Positions 44,779 to 55,944 of a stretch of 64,000 bases of DNA are shown here, piece after piece. Numbering within the stretch: position 1 is the stretch's first letter; each line of letters begins with the position of its first letter. Both the position numbers and the translations under genes were made by a program. Under the pieces are notes generated by a model that searched no databases, was not told the origin of the DNA, and saw only the letters and a list, made by a program, of their open reading frames with translations. Origin of the DNA: Corynespora cassiicola (taxonomy: Eukaryota > Ascomycota > Dothideomycetes > Pleosporales > Corynesporascaceae); the NCBI GenBank assembly GCA_022059125.1, contig JAEUWY010000016.1:310001-374000 (forward strand). The letters run 5' to 3'.

Positions 44779-45375
44779 ATGTTCGCGCGACTCTTCTTCC
44801 TGGCCCTCCTTCTCACCACCATCCCCACCCATGCAAACCCCACCGAAAACTACATCGAAAACTACATCGACCTCCTCGACCCCCCTCCCGAAACCTCTCC
44901 CGACTCCGACTTCCAAAAGATGCTTGCTGCATTCCAAGACATCGCCAAGCAGATCGGGAACGAAGAAATAAGTTTCACCCTCCGCAGCGCAAGCCACAAG
45001 AAGCTCGACGACCCGTTCGACAATCCGTCCCCCGGCATCGTCAACTGCATCACAGCAATCCCAAAGGCGCCCGAGCGCGAAGACTGCGTCAGCATGGGGC
45101 TCAGAAACCCCGTCGACAAGGATCTGTTCCTCAAGAAGGGGTGGTGCGCCGTGATCCAGCATCGCTCCTGCCTTTCGTATGTCTGCAGCACCAATTGTGA
45201 GAATGCCGAGTTCGGGTCCGCGAAGTGGCTGTTGAGTTCGGAGGAGGTGCGTAAGTAGTGTGTGCTTGGTTATCAGATGGCTGGGTATAGGTTTGTGGAG
45301 GCGGGCGCGAGTAAGCTGCTTGTGGGGCATGAGCACCCCAATGTGTATGCTGTGCCCAGGTTATATCCGTGTTAG
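44779..45375 (+). CDS. Small secreted Cys-containing protein with an interrupted 3' end
   Basis: A signal peptide (MFARLFFLALLLTTIPTHA) is followed by an acidic propeptide-like segment (NPTENYIENYIDLLDPPPE) and a domain with six Cys (VNCIT, EDCVS, GWCAV, RSCLS, YVCST, TNCEN). The first frame ends at TAG 45256-45258, giving 159 aa. The same frame reopens after it as YQMAGYRFVEAGASKLLVGH then EHPNVYAVPRLYPC and stops at 45375; this looks like the true C-terminus, supplying a seventh Cys. Either a 30-nt intron (45247-45276, donor GTGCGT, acceptor ATCAG, both phase 0) removes the TAG, which is unusually short, or the TAG is a nonsense mutation. A candidate effector-like protein by size and secretion only. 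It lies next to the HET gene in an accessory-looking stretch. Confidence 0.65.
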
Positions 45376-45730
45376 GTGGATAAAGGAGTGGATATCTCGA
45401 AAGCCTTAATGGGAGACAGGTTCACGTACAGGGACAAGAGATGAATTCTCAGTAGAGGGTGATATCGATTGGGGCGGGGGGAGGGGATGACTTTAGTAGT
45501 GGATATGTATCCTAACGATTTCATGAATACATATAGCGGAATCTCAATATTCACAATAGCCATGCAAGGATGGAATAATTTCATTTCCCTCATGATCATG
45601 ATCCTTACAGCTTCTTGTATGCAAGAGTAGACTTAATACGGCCGCTATCTTTTCTTCGGGATATCTCACTTTGCGACAAGTTTTTACTAGCGTTGGTATC
45701 CTCGCCACTAAATCCTCCAGACGCCTTGTG
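45376..45730. other. Intergenic, convergent 3' ends
   Basis: 3' UTRs of the secreted protein gene and the HET gene. AT-rich. No feature seen. Confidence 0.5.
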
Positions 45731-47718
45731 TTATATCAAAATAACTTCCGACTTTTCCATTCTCTTCATACAGTCTTTCCCAAACTCTTTAGCCTCTTCA
45801 TAAGATTTATATGACGGTATAAAACTGGCCATGTGGAGTTGAAGTATCATAAAGCCTACCCTACTATACGTATTCATATCGTGATGCTTCTTTACAACGA
45901 GACACAAGGCTACAGAATACTCTGAAATGTCATCTATGCCAATGACCATGGCCCAGAATTCTTTTTCAATATCGTTTTCGAGGCTGTTCCGTAGAAATTC
46001 CGATGAATGATCCCAGTAAATGGCCCGTGGCTCAAGTCTTTGGACAGACGCGCCAAACATTTTCAAAAGCCCAGCGGGATCGTTCAAAGAGACATTACCG
46101 GGCTCTGATGGCCGATTCTTCCGTGCCATCAACTTTCCCAAGTTCAATAACGGGGCTTTTAGTAAAATTTTGGCTTCTTTTATGCAACCCGTCATCTCAG
46201 ACCCTTCCGTAATAAATGTCGTATTGATGATCTCCGCGATGTTATACAGCGGCGGTTTGACAAACCTGACCTTCTCGCTTACAGACGCCCAGGACCATGA
46301 TGGTATTTTGCTATCTTCGGATGTGCAATGTGAAACGGGAATTATCTTTCTCCATAAGAGATCTTCTAACAATGTTTCTTGCCATAATCCCGCAATGTAA
46401 CGGCAATTGGGATGGCGTTGCTGTAGTTTTTTTGCTATTGCCGATATCGCTGGTAGCTTGTCCTTGTGGAAAGTGAGAGACCTTCGCGAGTATTCCTCCA
46501 CGAGTCCATGCCAATAGAAAGAGTTTACTTTGGTCGATGTCTCGCCATGTGATAAAGGTGCGAGTGAAAGGGGATCGGTTTTCTTTTTTTCGAATATTGG
46601 ATCGCTCTCGCGGGCCACAGATGACATGCATTCCCAGATGACTTCTTCAGCACCAAAGTGAAGAGTGCGGCGGGACAGGAGTTGCTCCTGAAGACACCAT
46701 CCTCTTTGGTATAGCGGATGATCCGCAGCGCTTTCCTCCCTGTATGAACTAATGCCGTCTGAATTTAGCACTTCAGGCAATACGAAGCGGATCTTGACGC
46801 CAGAGATTCCAGGTAAGATGTCGGCTAAATATCTCCGTTTCGTCTGTGTGAAACATCCCTGTGAGGAATCGTGGGCCTTGGAAGCAGCGATAGTAAACAA
46901 TGCGCCTTCGTAGACGCCAGCCATATGCGAAGCTTGAACATTCCAGTCGTCATCATCGTCTTGGATAATACACAGGCTGTCAATCCACAGGTACTTTACG
47001 TCCATGTTATGACATATTTGAATCGCATCTTGGAACGTTTTCGGTAACCGATCTACGAAGATGCCTTTTGATTTGTGTTCCAGAATGTTCGATCTCTGAG
47101 TCTTGAAGATATGATCTCCCGATCCCCAACAGTGACTCAGGCATGCATATTCTATCGATGTCACCGATTCGGTCAACAGTATTGGATCGTTCTCGATGTA
47201 GAGGTATCTTATGGGTACCGCGTGGTCGCTACTGCGAGGATCTACCGAATTACAGGCATCATGTTGTTTAATGCACGTATCAAACCATTTTTTGATCTGT
47301 TTAGATGTCGATAACGATCCTGTATCTCCAGGAAGTGCAACATTTGGAACTGTAAGGGGATCGGCATATAAAATTTTTTGGAGGGCAAATCAGGAGTGCA
47401 ATACTCACCACTGTCGAGTATGAGCTCTAAAACCTCCCGGGATTGTCCGAACCGTAGGTAGCAATTTTTGCGACCATCTATTGCTTCAGAAAACCAGAGA
47501 AAGCGTAGCTTTTGCATCTGCCCGAGCTGAAGTGTAGCCTGCTCAACACACCGCAACAGAATCATTGAAAGCAAACATCCTCTATCGCATTTGGCCCGCC
47601 AGTCACTCAGAGATGATGACACATCTTCCGTAAGAGCGTAGCCACCATACTCGTCCGCCAAGTCTTCGCAATGACTGCAACGATGGTTCTCAACTTCTTC
47701 CCACGAGTTTATGTGCAT
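45731..47718 (-). CDS. HET-domain protein (heterokaryon incompatibility family)
   Basis: 642 aa from exons 47718-47409 and 47349-45731 (59-nt intron, donor GTGAGT, acceptor TACAG). The N-terminus has a Cys/His patch (HRCSHCEDLADEYGG). Exon 2 begins with a linker, then IKKWFDTCIKQHDACN, the usual lead-in to the HET domain. The core follows: SIEYACLSHCWGSGD, LPKTFQDAIQICHNMDVKYL, WIDSLCIIQDDDDDWNVQAS and MAGVYEGALFTIAASKAHDS, all hallmark blocks. YQRGWCLQEQLLSRRTLHFG and IPSWSWASV complete the family pattern. Such proteins can trigger cell death when cells with unlike alleles fuse, but most paralogues have no proven role. A TATATAA (complement of 47857-47863) lies about 140 bp upstream. Confidence 0.93.
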
Positions 47719-48609
47719 TCTAAGCGGTTTTTTCTTCTAAGAAGCAAGGGAGGTGATGGTTTGTTGAGATACAACTGTTCAGAGGAACTGTATTCCTTCT
47801 AAATGCGAGAGGGTTTGCGATGAAGCCGAAAAGGTTGAGCTGGCAGCCTGCGCGATTATATAAGCGACGCATTTTAGGCCTAGCTGGAAGGCACACAACC
47901 AAGAAGCCTACGATGACTACTTGGATGTATCAGAACTTGTGCACAGCACTCTACTGTGTCTGCTGAAGTGAAACAAGGACTGTACTCAAGGCGTTTTCAG
48001 TGTGACGTCTTTTTGCGCATATCGGCACCAATTCAGAAGGCATGGCATTCACGTTGATATTCGGGATTCTGCTACTCTTAATTATGGATGATGCATCAAT
48101 CACTTTGGGTAGTCAGTTCCTCCTAAAATATCTAATAGATGGTTATTTGAGGATGGACAATATCTATATAGTGTCTAAGGATCAGAGTGGATGTGAACCT
48201 ATGACGTCACAACTACAAACGACACTCAGCTCTATCGCAACCCCTATGCCGGGAAACCCAACGACGGAAGATCATACTCTCCGGAGATGCCTTCAAAGAC
48301 GCTCGTAGGTAGAGCCTGTCCTGCCACCGATCTCCTCACCCAAGTTCTAGACTCGGATCTCCCCAGCGCACACCCCAGCATCCGCCCGCCGCGCCACACT
48401 CTACGTCATAGCGTCGTGCATCGCGAAGATCCCCCCCGCGCCACTGCACATCGCCAAAACCGGATCTCAGGACAAATGTGGCTTCCACGGCACTCTTCGT
48501 CCCAATTCCTCTCCTTTTCCCTTTCGATGCGATATCTAGATTCAGACCCTTGAACGAGTGGCATTTCGCGATTGGACGGTATCGATATTGAGAAAAGCGA
48601 ACCATCAAG
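47719..48609. other. Intergenic region
   Basis: Promoter of the HET gene (TATA near 47860) and of the repeat protein gene. The frames here have no recognisable features. Confidence 0.5.
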
Positions 48610-49583
48610 ATGAATTTCGTGCAGAACATCTTGTGGAACAGCGTCGAGGGGTTTGTGGAGGCTGGGACGCGCACTGCTGGAGGATATGCTGGCGATGCGT
48701 TGATCAAGGCGGGTGATATGATTGAGAACTCGGGGCGGAGCGTGGGAACTGGTATGTTTATTGTCATCTCAGATTATCTCTCACCATCTCATGATCCACC
48801 TACCCATACTTTGTCCTTTTCCGTCTCGTATCATCCCAAATTCCATACCATATCCCATCCCATCCACCCCCCCTTCCAACCACCCACCCAACTAACAAAC
48901 CCCCAGGCATCGAACGCCGCGCCTCAAACTATGGTTCCTCCATAACCGGCCAATCCTACCAACCCTCCGCCAAAGCCCTCCCAAGCACCGCCCGCAAACC
49001 CGCCATCAAACGCAGCAACTCCCTCCCCCCCAACACAAAATCCATAGCCCCCACCAGCAAAACCCCCATCGGCGCCAAAAAGGCCGGCGCCGCAAGGAAA
49101 CAGCTCACTGGCGCTGCAGGCGGCGCCCAGAAACAGCTTACGGGTGCAGCAGGAGGAGCGCAGAAACAACTCACCGGTGCGGCAGGCGGTGCGCAAAAAG
49201 CCCTCGGAGGAGCCGCGGGAGCCGCCAAAAAGTCCCTCCCCAAGCCCTACCCCAACAACATGCCCTACGGCACAAAGACGCCTCCCCCTTCTAAACCCGC
49301 CTCAACTTCCAACCTCCTCCCCTCCTCCTCTTATGCCCCTTCCTCGGCAGGCGGCGGCGGCGGCGGCAAGAAGAAGCCCGTAAAACCACACGCCCCCCGC
49401 CCCTTCGTCCCGCCCGAGGAAACGGCCAAGAAGGAGGACGACAAGAAGAAGGCGCCGTATCCGGGGACGAATACGCTGCCGGGGCAGGCGAGCAGGACGC
49501 CGGTGAGGGCGAAGAAGTATAAGCCCATGGAGAGGTTGGGGGCGCAGACGGAGAGGGGCAAGGTGCAGCATATTGCTGTGTAG
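48610..49583 (+). CDS. Hypothetical protein with AGGAQKQLT-type repeats
   Basis: 272 aa from exons 48610-48751 and 48907-49583; the 155-nt intron has donor GTATGT and acceptor CCCAG. The N-terminal 50 residues (MNFVQNILWNSVEGFVEAGT, then YAGDALIKAGDMIENSGRSV) look amphipathic and could bind membranes. After a Ser/Thr/Pro linker come about four 11-residue repeats of the form GAAGGAQKQLT, then a disordered Pro/Lys tail with a GGGGGG run and EETAKKEDDKKKAPYPGTN. The repeated amphipathic 11-mers recall lipid-droplet or apolipoprotein-like helices; that is inference from periodicity. No known domain. Confidence 0.72.
49098..49220 (+). repeat. 33-bp coding minisatellite
   Basis: Tandem copies encode (GAAGGAQKQLT) with variation (AARKQLT at the first, AAGGAQKALG at the last). 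Third codon positions differ between copies, so they are not a very recent expansion. Confidence 0.75.
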
Positions 49584-50321
49584 ATGCTGGGTGTGGTTGG
49601 GCGATGAGGGCAAGTTGCGGGGTGGTGTTGGGCGGTGTAGGATTTGGTTTTTTTTTTCTTTCTTTCGCTTTCTTGGTTTATTCCGGGAAGGGCTTGCCGA
49701 CGTTGAGGTTGGGAGATGTATGGATCCTGCACTTTAAAGTTGGAAGACGGTGTTGAGGAATGGCAGTCATTTTGGACTCTGGGTCGGAACTGGATTTTTG
49801 CAACCAAAGGTATGGGTTTTTTTTATGATTTTACGATAGAAGGAAAAAACGACAAAATATGTAAGGTACACATATACACAAAAATACACAATTTATCCGT
49901 TAACCTATCATCGCATTTACTAACACAGCCGTCTCACCCGCGCTCTACACCAAACAAGCCCATCACACCCGGTGCAACCCCACTCCGTAGCACCACCCTC
50001 ACGCACCTCCACACCAAACCCCGGCCTCCCCTCGCCGCCCCATCCCCAACCATGGAAACCCCGCACACCTAGCCCCAACAGGCAACAAACACGTCAATCA
50101 GCACGCCTTAACCCCGACAAGCACCCGAGACCGCGCTGACAAGCTTTTGGCGGTAATGCTTGAGTTAAAAAGGGCGCGTAGGACCCAGGACCGGCGTTGA
50201 CGGACGAAGATCGCTTTTCTCTGCCAGGCCTTGAGAAGTTGACTTTTTGTTAGTGCGTGGCTGTGGTTCAGCAGCGCTGGTTGCATTACGTCTTTTTGAC
50301 TCTCCACGCCGGATCTACACG
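49584..50321. other. Intergenic region
   Basis: 3' UTR of the repeat protein gene and promoter of the Dal5-type transporter. AT-rich at 49810-49930. No feature called. Confidence 0.5.
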
Positions 50322-51956
50322 ATGAAGATATTTTCCAAGATGAAAGAGGACGAGCAGATACACGGAAATGGGGAGAAGGAGATTGTGCCGTCGAAGAGTG
50401 AGACGGGCGATGTCGAAGCAGCGTGTGCGACATGCACGACCACAATCGATCCCGACATGGAGCGGCGGGTGCGCAGGAAGCTCGATCTGCACGTGGTACC
50501 GCTGGTTATGGCGCTCTACCTGCTTGCGTTTCTCGACCGATCAAACATTGGGTACTCTACCCTCGAGTTACCCTTTTCAGGCAGACGATCGCTAATGGTG
50601 CTGCAGAAACGCGCGCATTGCGGGCATGGCGGAAGATCTGGAGCTGACGTCGGAGCGGTACGACTGGCTGCTGACCATCTTCTACATCAGCTACATCATC
50701 TTCGAGTTCCAGGCCATCATGTGGAAGGTGGTGCCTCCGCACCGATGGGCGGCATTTTGCGTCTTTGGATGGGGCCTGGTGTCGACGGTGCAGGCTGGAA
50801 TCCACTCGTGGCCTGCTGCCATGGCGCTCAGGTTCTTCATGGGTTTGACGGAGGCCGGGTATGGCCCGGGAATACCATACCTACTCTCCTTCTTCTACCT
50901 GCGGGAAGAGCTTGGCCTGCGAGCAGGACTGTTTTTGAGCGCGGCGCCATTGGCCAACACATTTGCTGGAGCACTCGCGTTTGGCATCACCAGTGGGAGC
51001 CCAGGCATTGCCAAATGGAGGGTGCTTTTCCTCGTGGAGGGCCTGCCAACCATCGCCATGGCGGCCGTGGCGTGGTTCTTCTTACCTGACAGTCCCGAAA
51101 AGGCTCGCTTCTTGAGCGAAGAGGAAAAGGTGGTAGCGAAGGCCAGAGGGGTGAGGCAGGCTGGTGCCGGGACACGAGTGGGGGGTGTCGTCTGGAAAGA
51201 GATGGGCGAGGGTCTGCTGGATCCCAAAGGGTGGATTCTTGGAGTAAGTGAAGCATAATCTGACCAAGACCGACTCGACGCTAACCGTGGCAGCTGATGT
51301 ACTTTTCCTGCAACGTCTCCTTCTCGTCGCTGCCCGTGTTTCTACCGACCATCCTGAAGGAGATGGGCTTCTCGGCCATCAACGCGCAGGGCCTCACTGC
51401 ACCGCCCTTTTTCCTATCCTTCCTCGTGACCATCGCCACGCCTCTGATCGCGGACAGGACGCAGCAGCGCGGCATCATGATCATGATACTGACCATGGTT
51501 GGAGGGACGGGCTATGTCATCTTGGCAGCAGCGAAGAGCGTCGGGGCACGTTACTTTGGCGTCTTCATGGCAGCGGCTGGGATCTTCCCAGCCATTGCGA
51601 ACATCCTCCCGTGGGTGCTCAACAACCAAGGAAGCGACACCCGCCGTGGGGCAGGCATCGTGCTGCTGAATCTGATTGGTCAGTGCGGGCCCATACTGGG
51701 GACGAGAATGTACCCGTCGAGCGAGGGGCCCTTCTACGTCAAGGGGCAGTCGGTGTGCGCGGCCTTTATGTTCTTCACGACGCTGCTGGCGCTCACGCTG
51801 AGGACTCTGCTGGCGCGGGGGAACCGAAAGCTGGACAGGCACTATGGCACGGTAGGTGAGCAGAAGCTGGCCATGCAGGAGGCGAGGGCTCGAGGTGACG
51901 GGAAGGAAGAAGCGGCGGTGGAGAATTATGGACCGCTATTCAGGTACGTGCTGTAG
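50322..51956 (+). CDS. MFS anion:cation symporter (Dal5/Tna1-type)
   Basis: 509 aa from exons 50322-50551, 50607-51243 and 51294-51956. Family signature: RRKLDLHVVPLVMALYLLAF, then LDRSNIGNARIAGMAEDLEL across intron 1, then YISYIIFEFQAIMWK and RFFMGLTEAGYGPGIPYLLS. LPDSPEKARFLSEEEK ends the first half, as in allantoate, nicotinate and related carriers. The third exon has NNQGSDTRRGAGIVLLNLIG, GPILGTRMYPSSEGPFYVKG and GNRKLDRHYG. Expected to import a small organic acid or vitamin with protons at the plasma membrane; the substrate cannot be assigned. The next in-frame Met (50340) would shorten it by six residues. Confidence 0.92.
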
Positions 51957-52630
51957 GGGTGGTAGGGTGTGGTAGGGTGTAGTAGTAGGGTGCAGGCCGA
52001 ATCACAGGCAAGCCGGTAGAAGGCGAAGGATTGCTCGGGCCGTTTGGTCGACGACGAGGGGCGGCTTCAGCTGCGTGAGTGGGCGTGAGTGCGTGTGAGT
52101 GCGTGCGTCGAGGTGGTGAGGAGCCAGATGGTGTAGTGCGGCGGGCTGCGGTTGGAGGGCAGCGACGACCAAGCAGCCTGCCCCCTGCCCCGAGGCTTCC
52201 CAAACAGGCAATTGTGCACGTGAGGCCTCTCTCCGGCAGCATCCATGGCCCGCTGATCGCTGCAGCATCCAACGTCGCCATGATGGCCTCGACACGGCCG
52301 AATGCACTACCAGCCCTTTCTCCACCGCCTCGTCTGCCCTCTGCAGCACGCGCAGAGCCACCGCACGTCGCTGCATCGCTTCTCCAAGGTCCTGCGCGAA
52401 CCATTGGGCCGCTAGGCCGCTTCGGGAGCCGCACTGGCCCAGTGGACGTCACTCGCAGCCGCGCCCTGGACGGATGAAGAGCGCATCCCGCTCAACCACT
52501 CGCCGCCTCGTCTCCTCCCGGCATTTTTTACTGACCAACACCGCCCATCCGTCGGCCCACTTGTCTGGCTGGCTTATCGCTGTCGCCATTGCCCTTCTGT
52601 ATCAGCATCCCTCCCCTCTCGGCATGCGCA
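51957..52630. other. Intergenic region
   Basis: GC-rich spacer with the promoter of the magnesium transporter gene. A short gtgtggtagggtgtagtagt repeat-like tract lies at about 51960-51990. No gene seen. Confidence 0.5.
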
Positions 52631-55258
52631 ATGGCCTCGAGCACTTCGCGACGTGCTGGCGGGGCCTCGAACACTAGCAGTGGAGCGTCAGCTACGAATC
52701 CGGGAACCCAGTCGTATGCTGCTGCAGTCTCCATGCACCCTCCCGCGCCCTCTGACAGTACCCACGCTACCACTTCCACCGCTTCAGCAAAGAAGCGCAA
52801 GCATCGAGGCGGCAAGAAACGCCGCAACCGTCGCCAGTCCTTTGCTGCCCCCGCAGACACCCTCGTTCCCGAAGAAGAGGAAATGGCCCATGAGACGCGC
52901 CCCAACCTGGGCGACGTCGCTGGCCAGTCACACTCCAGGGGAAGCTCCAGCTTTTATCGCCTCCGCGGCAATCACAGCAACACCAGCCTGGAGAGCGAAG
53001 CCCTGTTGGACCATCGCGACCAGCCCACCCTCCCCCAGCGCCGCCGCAGCGTCCAAGTCCCCCAAATTTTTGCTCCGCGATCCAGTCAGCCCTTTGCTCC
53101 CTCTCCGAACCGGCTCGCCCCGAACGCATACGGACGTTCGAAGCTCTCGCGCCAGCAGCGCGCCACCGACAGCGAGCATGACGAAAGCGATGCCGACGAC
53201 CACACCCCCTTGATGACCAGCTCCTATCGGGACATAAGAACTAGCGATAGCTATGGCGGCACTAGCGTCCGATCCACCTCTGGCCGCCGACGTGGAGCGA
53301 GCAAGTCTTCGCCCACTACAAGCGGTCCGCCGCTGGGCAATCTCTTCTCTCAGCATCACTCGCCTAGCAACAACCTCGACGGCTACGATGTCAACAATCC
53401 ACCCTCTGTACCAGCCAGTCCTGTACTCGGCCCCGATGTTGCCTTCAACGATGTCATGATCACGGAAGATTTGGAGCATGACCACTCGGATCACTCGCCA
53501 GAGCCCGACGTGCGGAGGAACAAGTCTCGAGACGTTCTCATCGACATAGACGATGATGTCGCGCCAATTCCCAAGTTCACATCAGCTCCTACATCCCCTC
53601 CAGCTGGCGATGGTCTCCGAAGGCGCATGACTGCCTTGCACCCCACCGACGATGTGTGCTTTCCGCAGGAGGGTATGTCGGAGATTGGCGCCGAGGACTA
53701 CATGCATCGCCCTGAAGCTGGAGATCCCCGCAGCCGCCGCCGCAGGCGTCGATGGCCCGATATCAGTGCCCTGGAGGCATGGTCGCGCGAGGAGAAGGAG
53801 CAGCGCACCATGGAAGGTCTGCGCATGCGCAAAGTCAGTGAGCCGCTCATGGTCGAAGGTAGACTCAGGCCGCAGAAGCGTGCCTGGCATAGAGAAATGG
53901 ACGACGCCCCCTACCGCTTCACCTACTTCAACGAAGAGTTCGACAACACCATCCACAGTCAGACCATTAGCGAGCTTGTTCCCCCGGGCCAGACGTTCAG
54001 AAATCTTTTTATCCCAGATCCGCCCATCATCGAAGACAGCACTGATGACGAGACCGACGACGAGGATATCCATCCGCTCTCGAGAGATGCTACGCACGAG
54101 CAACACAGTAATGGAAATGTACGCTCCACAGCGCGGTTGTCCAAAGTCTCTTCCGGCGAGCAGACTCGCACCAGCACACCCGGTCCCGCCACCCCCAAGC
54201 CTGATCAAGAGAAACCCAAGCGCTATGGCTCCCGTCCTGCTTTCTGGCTAGATGTGCTATCTCCAACTCCAGAGGAAATGAGGACTCTCTGCAGGGCGTT
54301 TAGCATACATCCTCTGACTTCCGAAGATATCATGATGCAGGAGCAGCGCGAAAAAGTTGAGCTCTTCAAGCACTACTACTTTATCAATTACAGGACGTTT
54401 GAGCAGGACGAGAACAACGAGGATTACCTTGAGCCTGTCAATCTATATGTCGTAGTCTTCCGAGAGGGCGTCATCAGCTTCCACTTTTCCATGACACCCC
54501 ATCCTGCCAACGTCCGTCGCCGCATCCGTCAGCTGCAGGACTATCTGGTACTCACACCTGACTGGATCTCATACGGCATAATCGACGACATCACAGACGC
54601 ATACGCGCCTCTCATCCAGCGCATAGAAGAGGAGGTGGACGAAATCGACGAAGCCATACTGCGCCTGCACTCAATCGAAGAAGAGCAAGAGTCCAAAAAG
54701 CAAAAATCCAACTCATTCAACAACCCCCACTACGAAAAGGATCCCGACGGCACCAAGGAAACCCAAGATAGCGGCCGCGATATGCTGCGCAACATCGGCG
54801 AGTGCCGTAAGAAGGTCATGAGCCTCTACCGCCTCCTCGGCAACAAAGCCGACGTCATCAAAGGCTTCGCCAAACGCTGCAACGAGCAGTGGGAAGTAGC
54901 GCCCCGCAGCGAAATCGGCCTCTACCTCGGCGACATCCAGGACCATATTGTCACCATGACGGGCAACCTCTCCCACTACGAGAACCTGCTCTCCCGCGCC
55001 CACAGCAACTATCTCGCCCAGATCAGCATCCGCATGAACGAGCGTCAGGAGAAGACGAGCGATATCCTGGGTAAGCTGACGGTGTTGGGAACGATTGTCC
55101 TGCCGATGAATGTCGTGACGGGGATTTGGGGCATGAATTGCTTGGTCCCCGGACAGGATGTGGAGAATCTGAATTGGTTTTGGTGTATTACCTCCGGGTT
55201 GATTATGTTTGGGCTGTTCTGCTTTCTGATTGCTAAGAGAGTTTATGGGATTATGTGA
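52631..55258 (+). CDS. CorA-family Mg2+ transporter (MNR2/ALR type)
   Basis: 875 aa, single exon; ATG 52631 (MASSTSRRAGGASN) is the first true Met, the frame upstream beginning only with TTG. CorA channels are homopentamers moving Mg2+ at the plasma or vacuolar membrane. A long disordered N-terminus (about 450 aa) has basic KKRKHRGGKKRRNRRQS and acidic DESDADD and DSTDDETDDED stretches. The CorA soluble domain follows (FWLDVLSPTPEEMRTLCRAF, then EDIMMQEQREKVELFKHYYF) with its long helices (AYAPLIQRIEEEVDEIDEAI). Two terminal helices end it: TVLGTIVLPMNVVTGIWGMN, with the invariant GMN pore motif, then WFWCITSGLIMFGLFCFLIA. The long N-terminus and single-exon form fit the fungal MNR2-like branch, known at the vacuole. 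Confidence 0.94.
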   Translation: MASSTSRRAGGASNTSSGASATNPGTQSYAAAVSMHPPAPSDSTHATTSTASAKKRKHRGGKKRRNRRQSFAAPADTLVPEEEEMAHETRPNLGDVAGQSHSRGSSSFYRLRGNHSNTSLESEALLDHRDQPTLPQRRRSVQVPQIFAPRSSQPFAPSPNRLAPNAYGRSKLSRQQRATDSEHDESDADDHTPLMTSSYRDIRTSDSYGGTSVRSTSGRRRGASKSSPTTSGPPLGNLFSQHHSPSNNLDGYDVNNPPSVPASPVLGPDVAFNDVMITEDLEHDHSDHSPEPDVRRNKSRDVLIDIDDDVAPIPKFTSAPTSPPAGDGLRRRMTALHPTDDVCFPQEGMSEIGAEDYMHRPEAGDPRSRRRRRRWPDISALEAWSREEKEQRTMEGLRMRKVSEPLMVEGRLRPQKRAWHREMDDAPYRFTYFNEEFDNTIHSQTISELVPPGQTFRNLFIPDPPIIEDSTDDETDDEDIHPLSRDATHEQHSNGNVRSTARLSKVSSGEQTRTSTPGPATPKPDQEKPKRYGSRPAFWLDVLSPTPEEMRTLCRAFSIHPLTSEDIMMQEQREKVELFKHYYFINYRTFEQDENNEDYLEPVNLYVVVFREGVISFHFSMTPHPANVRRRIRQLQDYLVLTPDWISYGIIDDITDAYAPLIQRIEEEVDEIDEAILRLHSIEEEQESKKQKSNSFNNPHYEKDPDGTKETQDSGRDMLRNIGECRKKVMSLYRLLGNKADVIKGFAKRCNEQWEVAPRSEIGLYLGDIQDHIVTMTGNLSHYENLLSRAHSNYLAQISIRMNERQEKTSDILGKLTVLGTIVLPMNVVTGIWGMNCLVPGQDVENLNWFWCITSGLIMFGLFCFLIAKRVYGIM

Positions 55259-55944
55259 AGGGGTTAAGGGGGAAAAGGGAGGGTATATCTGGAAATGGAA
55301 TGGGATCGCGAGGGCGTTTTTTCATTTTGGCGGTTTCGAATAAAGAGGTGTTTTGGGATAGTATATCGCGCGTAGAATGCATCGCTTGCGCTTGTTTGGG
55401 TATATACACTTTTGGCTTTCGGCTTATTTTCGCTTTTTTCGGCGGGGGGCTACATGGAGAAGAGGAGAGGGAAGGTGGCGATGTTGTAGTAGTAGATGCG
55501 TATAGTAGTGCGGTTGTATGAGCAAAAATTAGATTTATGATTAATATGGCTGTTGTGGTCTGTGATGTGACCGTTCAGACTTAAGGCTGTGGCTGGTGTG
55601 TTGGGAAGGGGCGTTGGTGGCGGGAGGATAGTTGGATGTGGTTGACTGTTGTTGTTGTGGCGTGTTTTGCACTGCTGTAGAGGCGTTCAGATGTTGAGTG
55701 GGTTGTGTTCTATGTGAGTAGGAGTTGGAACTTTGACTCCGGCAGAAAATAGTCAAGGGTTGAAGGGCGAGTATGGGTCACGTTGGCTACAACGGATCCT
55801 TTGGTGTGTGCCTTGGAGTAACTCATAGCGTGAGGAATCAACAACAATAAATAGATTGAGTTTGTGTGTAGTTGCAAATAAAACAAAGGAAAAATAGAGG
55901 AAGTTGGATACAAAAGAGAAAGCACGGGATGGCGGCTTTCGCGC
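55259..55944. other. Intergenic region, convergent 3' ends
   Basis: 3' UTRs of the Mg2+ transporter gene and of module gene 1. GT-rich on the plus strand near 55560-55700. No gene seen. Confidence 0.5.

Noticed and set aside
44635..45336. Minus-strand frame of 233 codons over the secreted-protein gene
   Set aside because: Antisense shadow; the plus strand has a TATA box, signal peptide and patterned cysteines.
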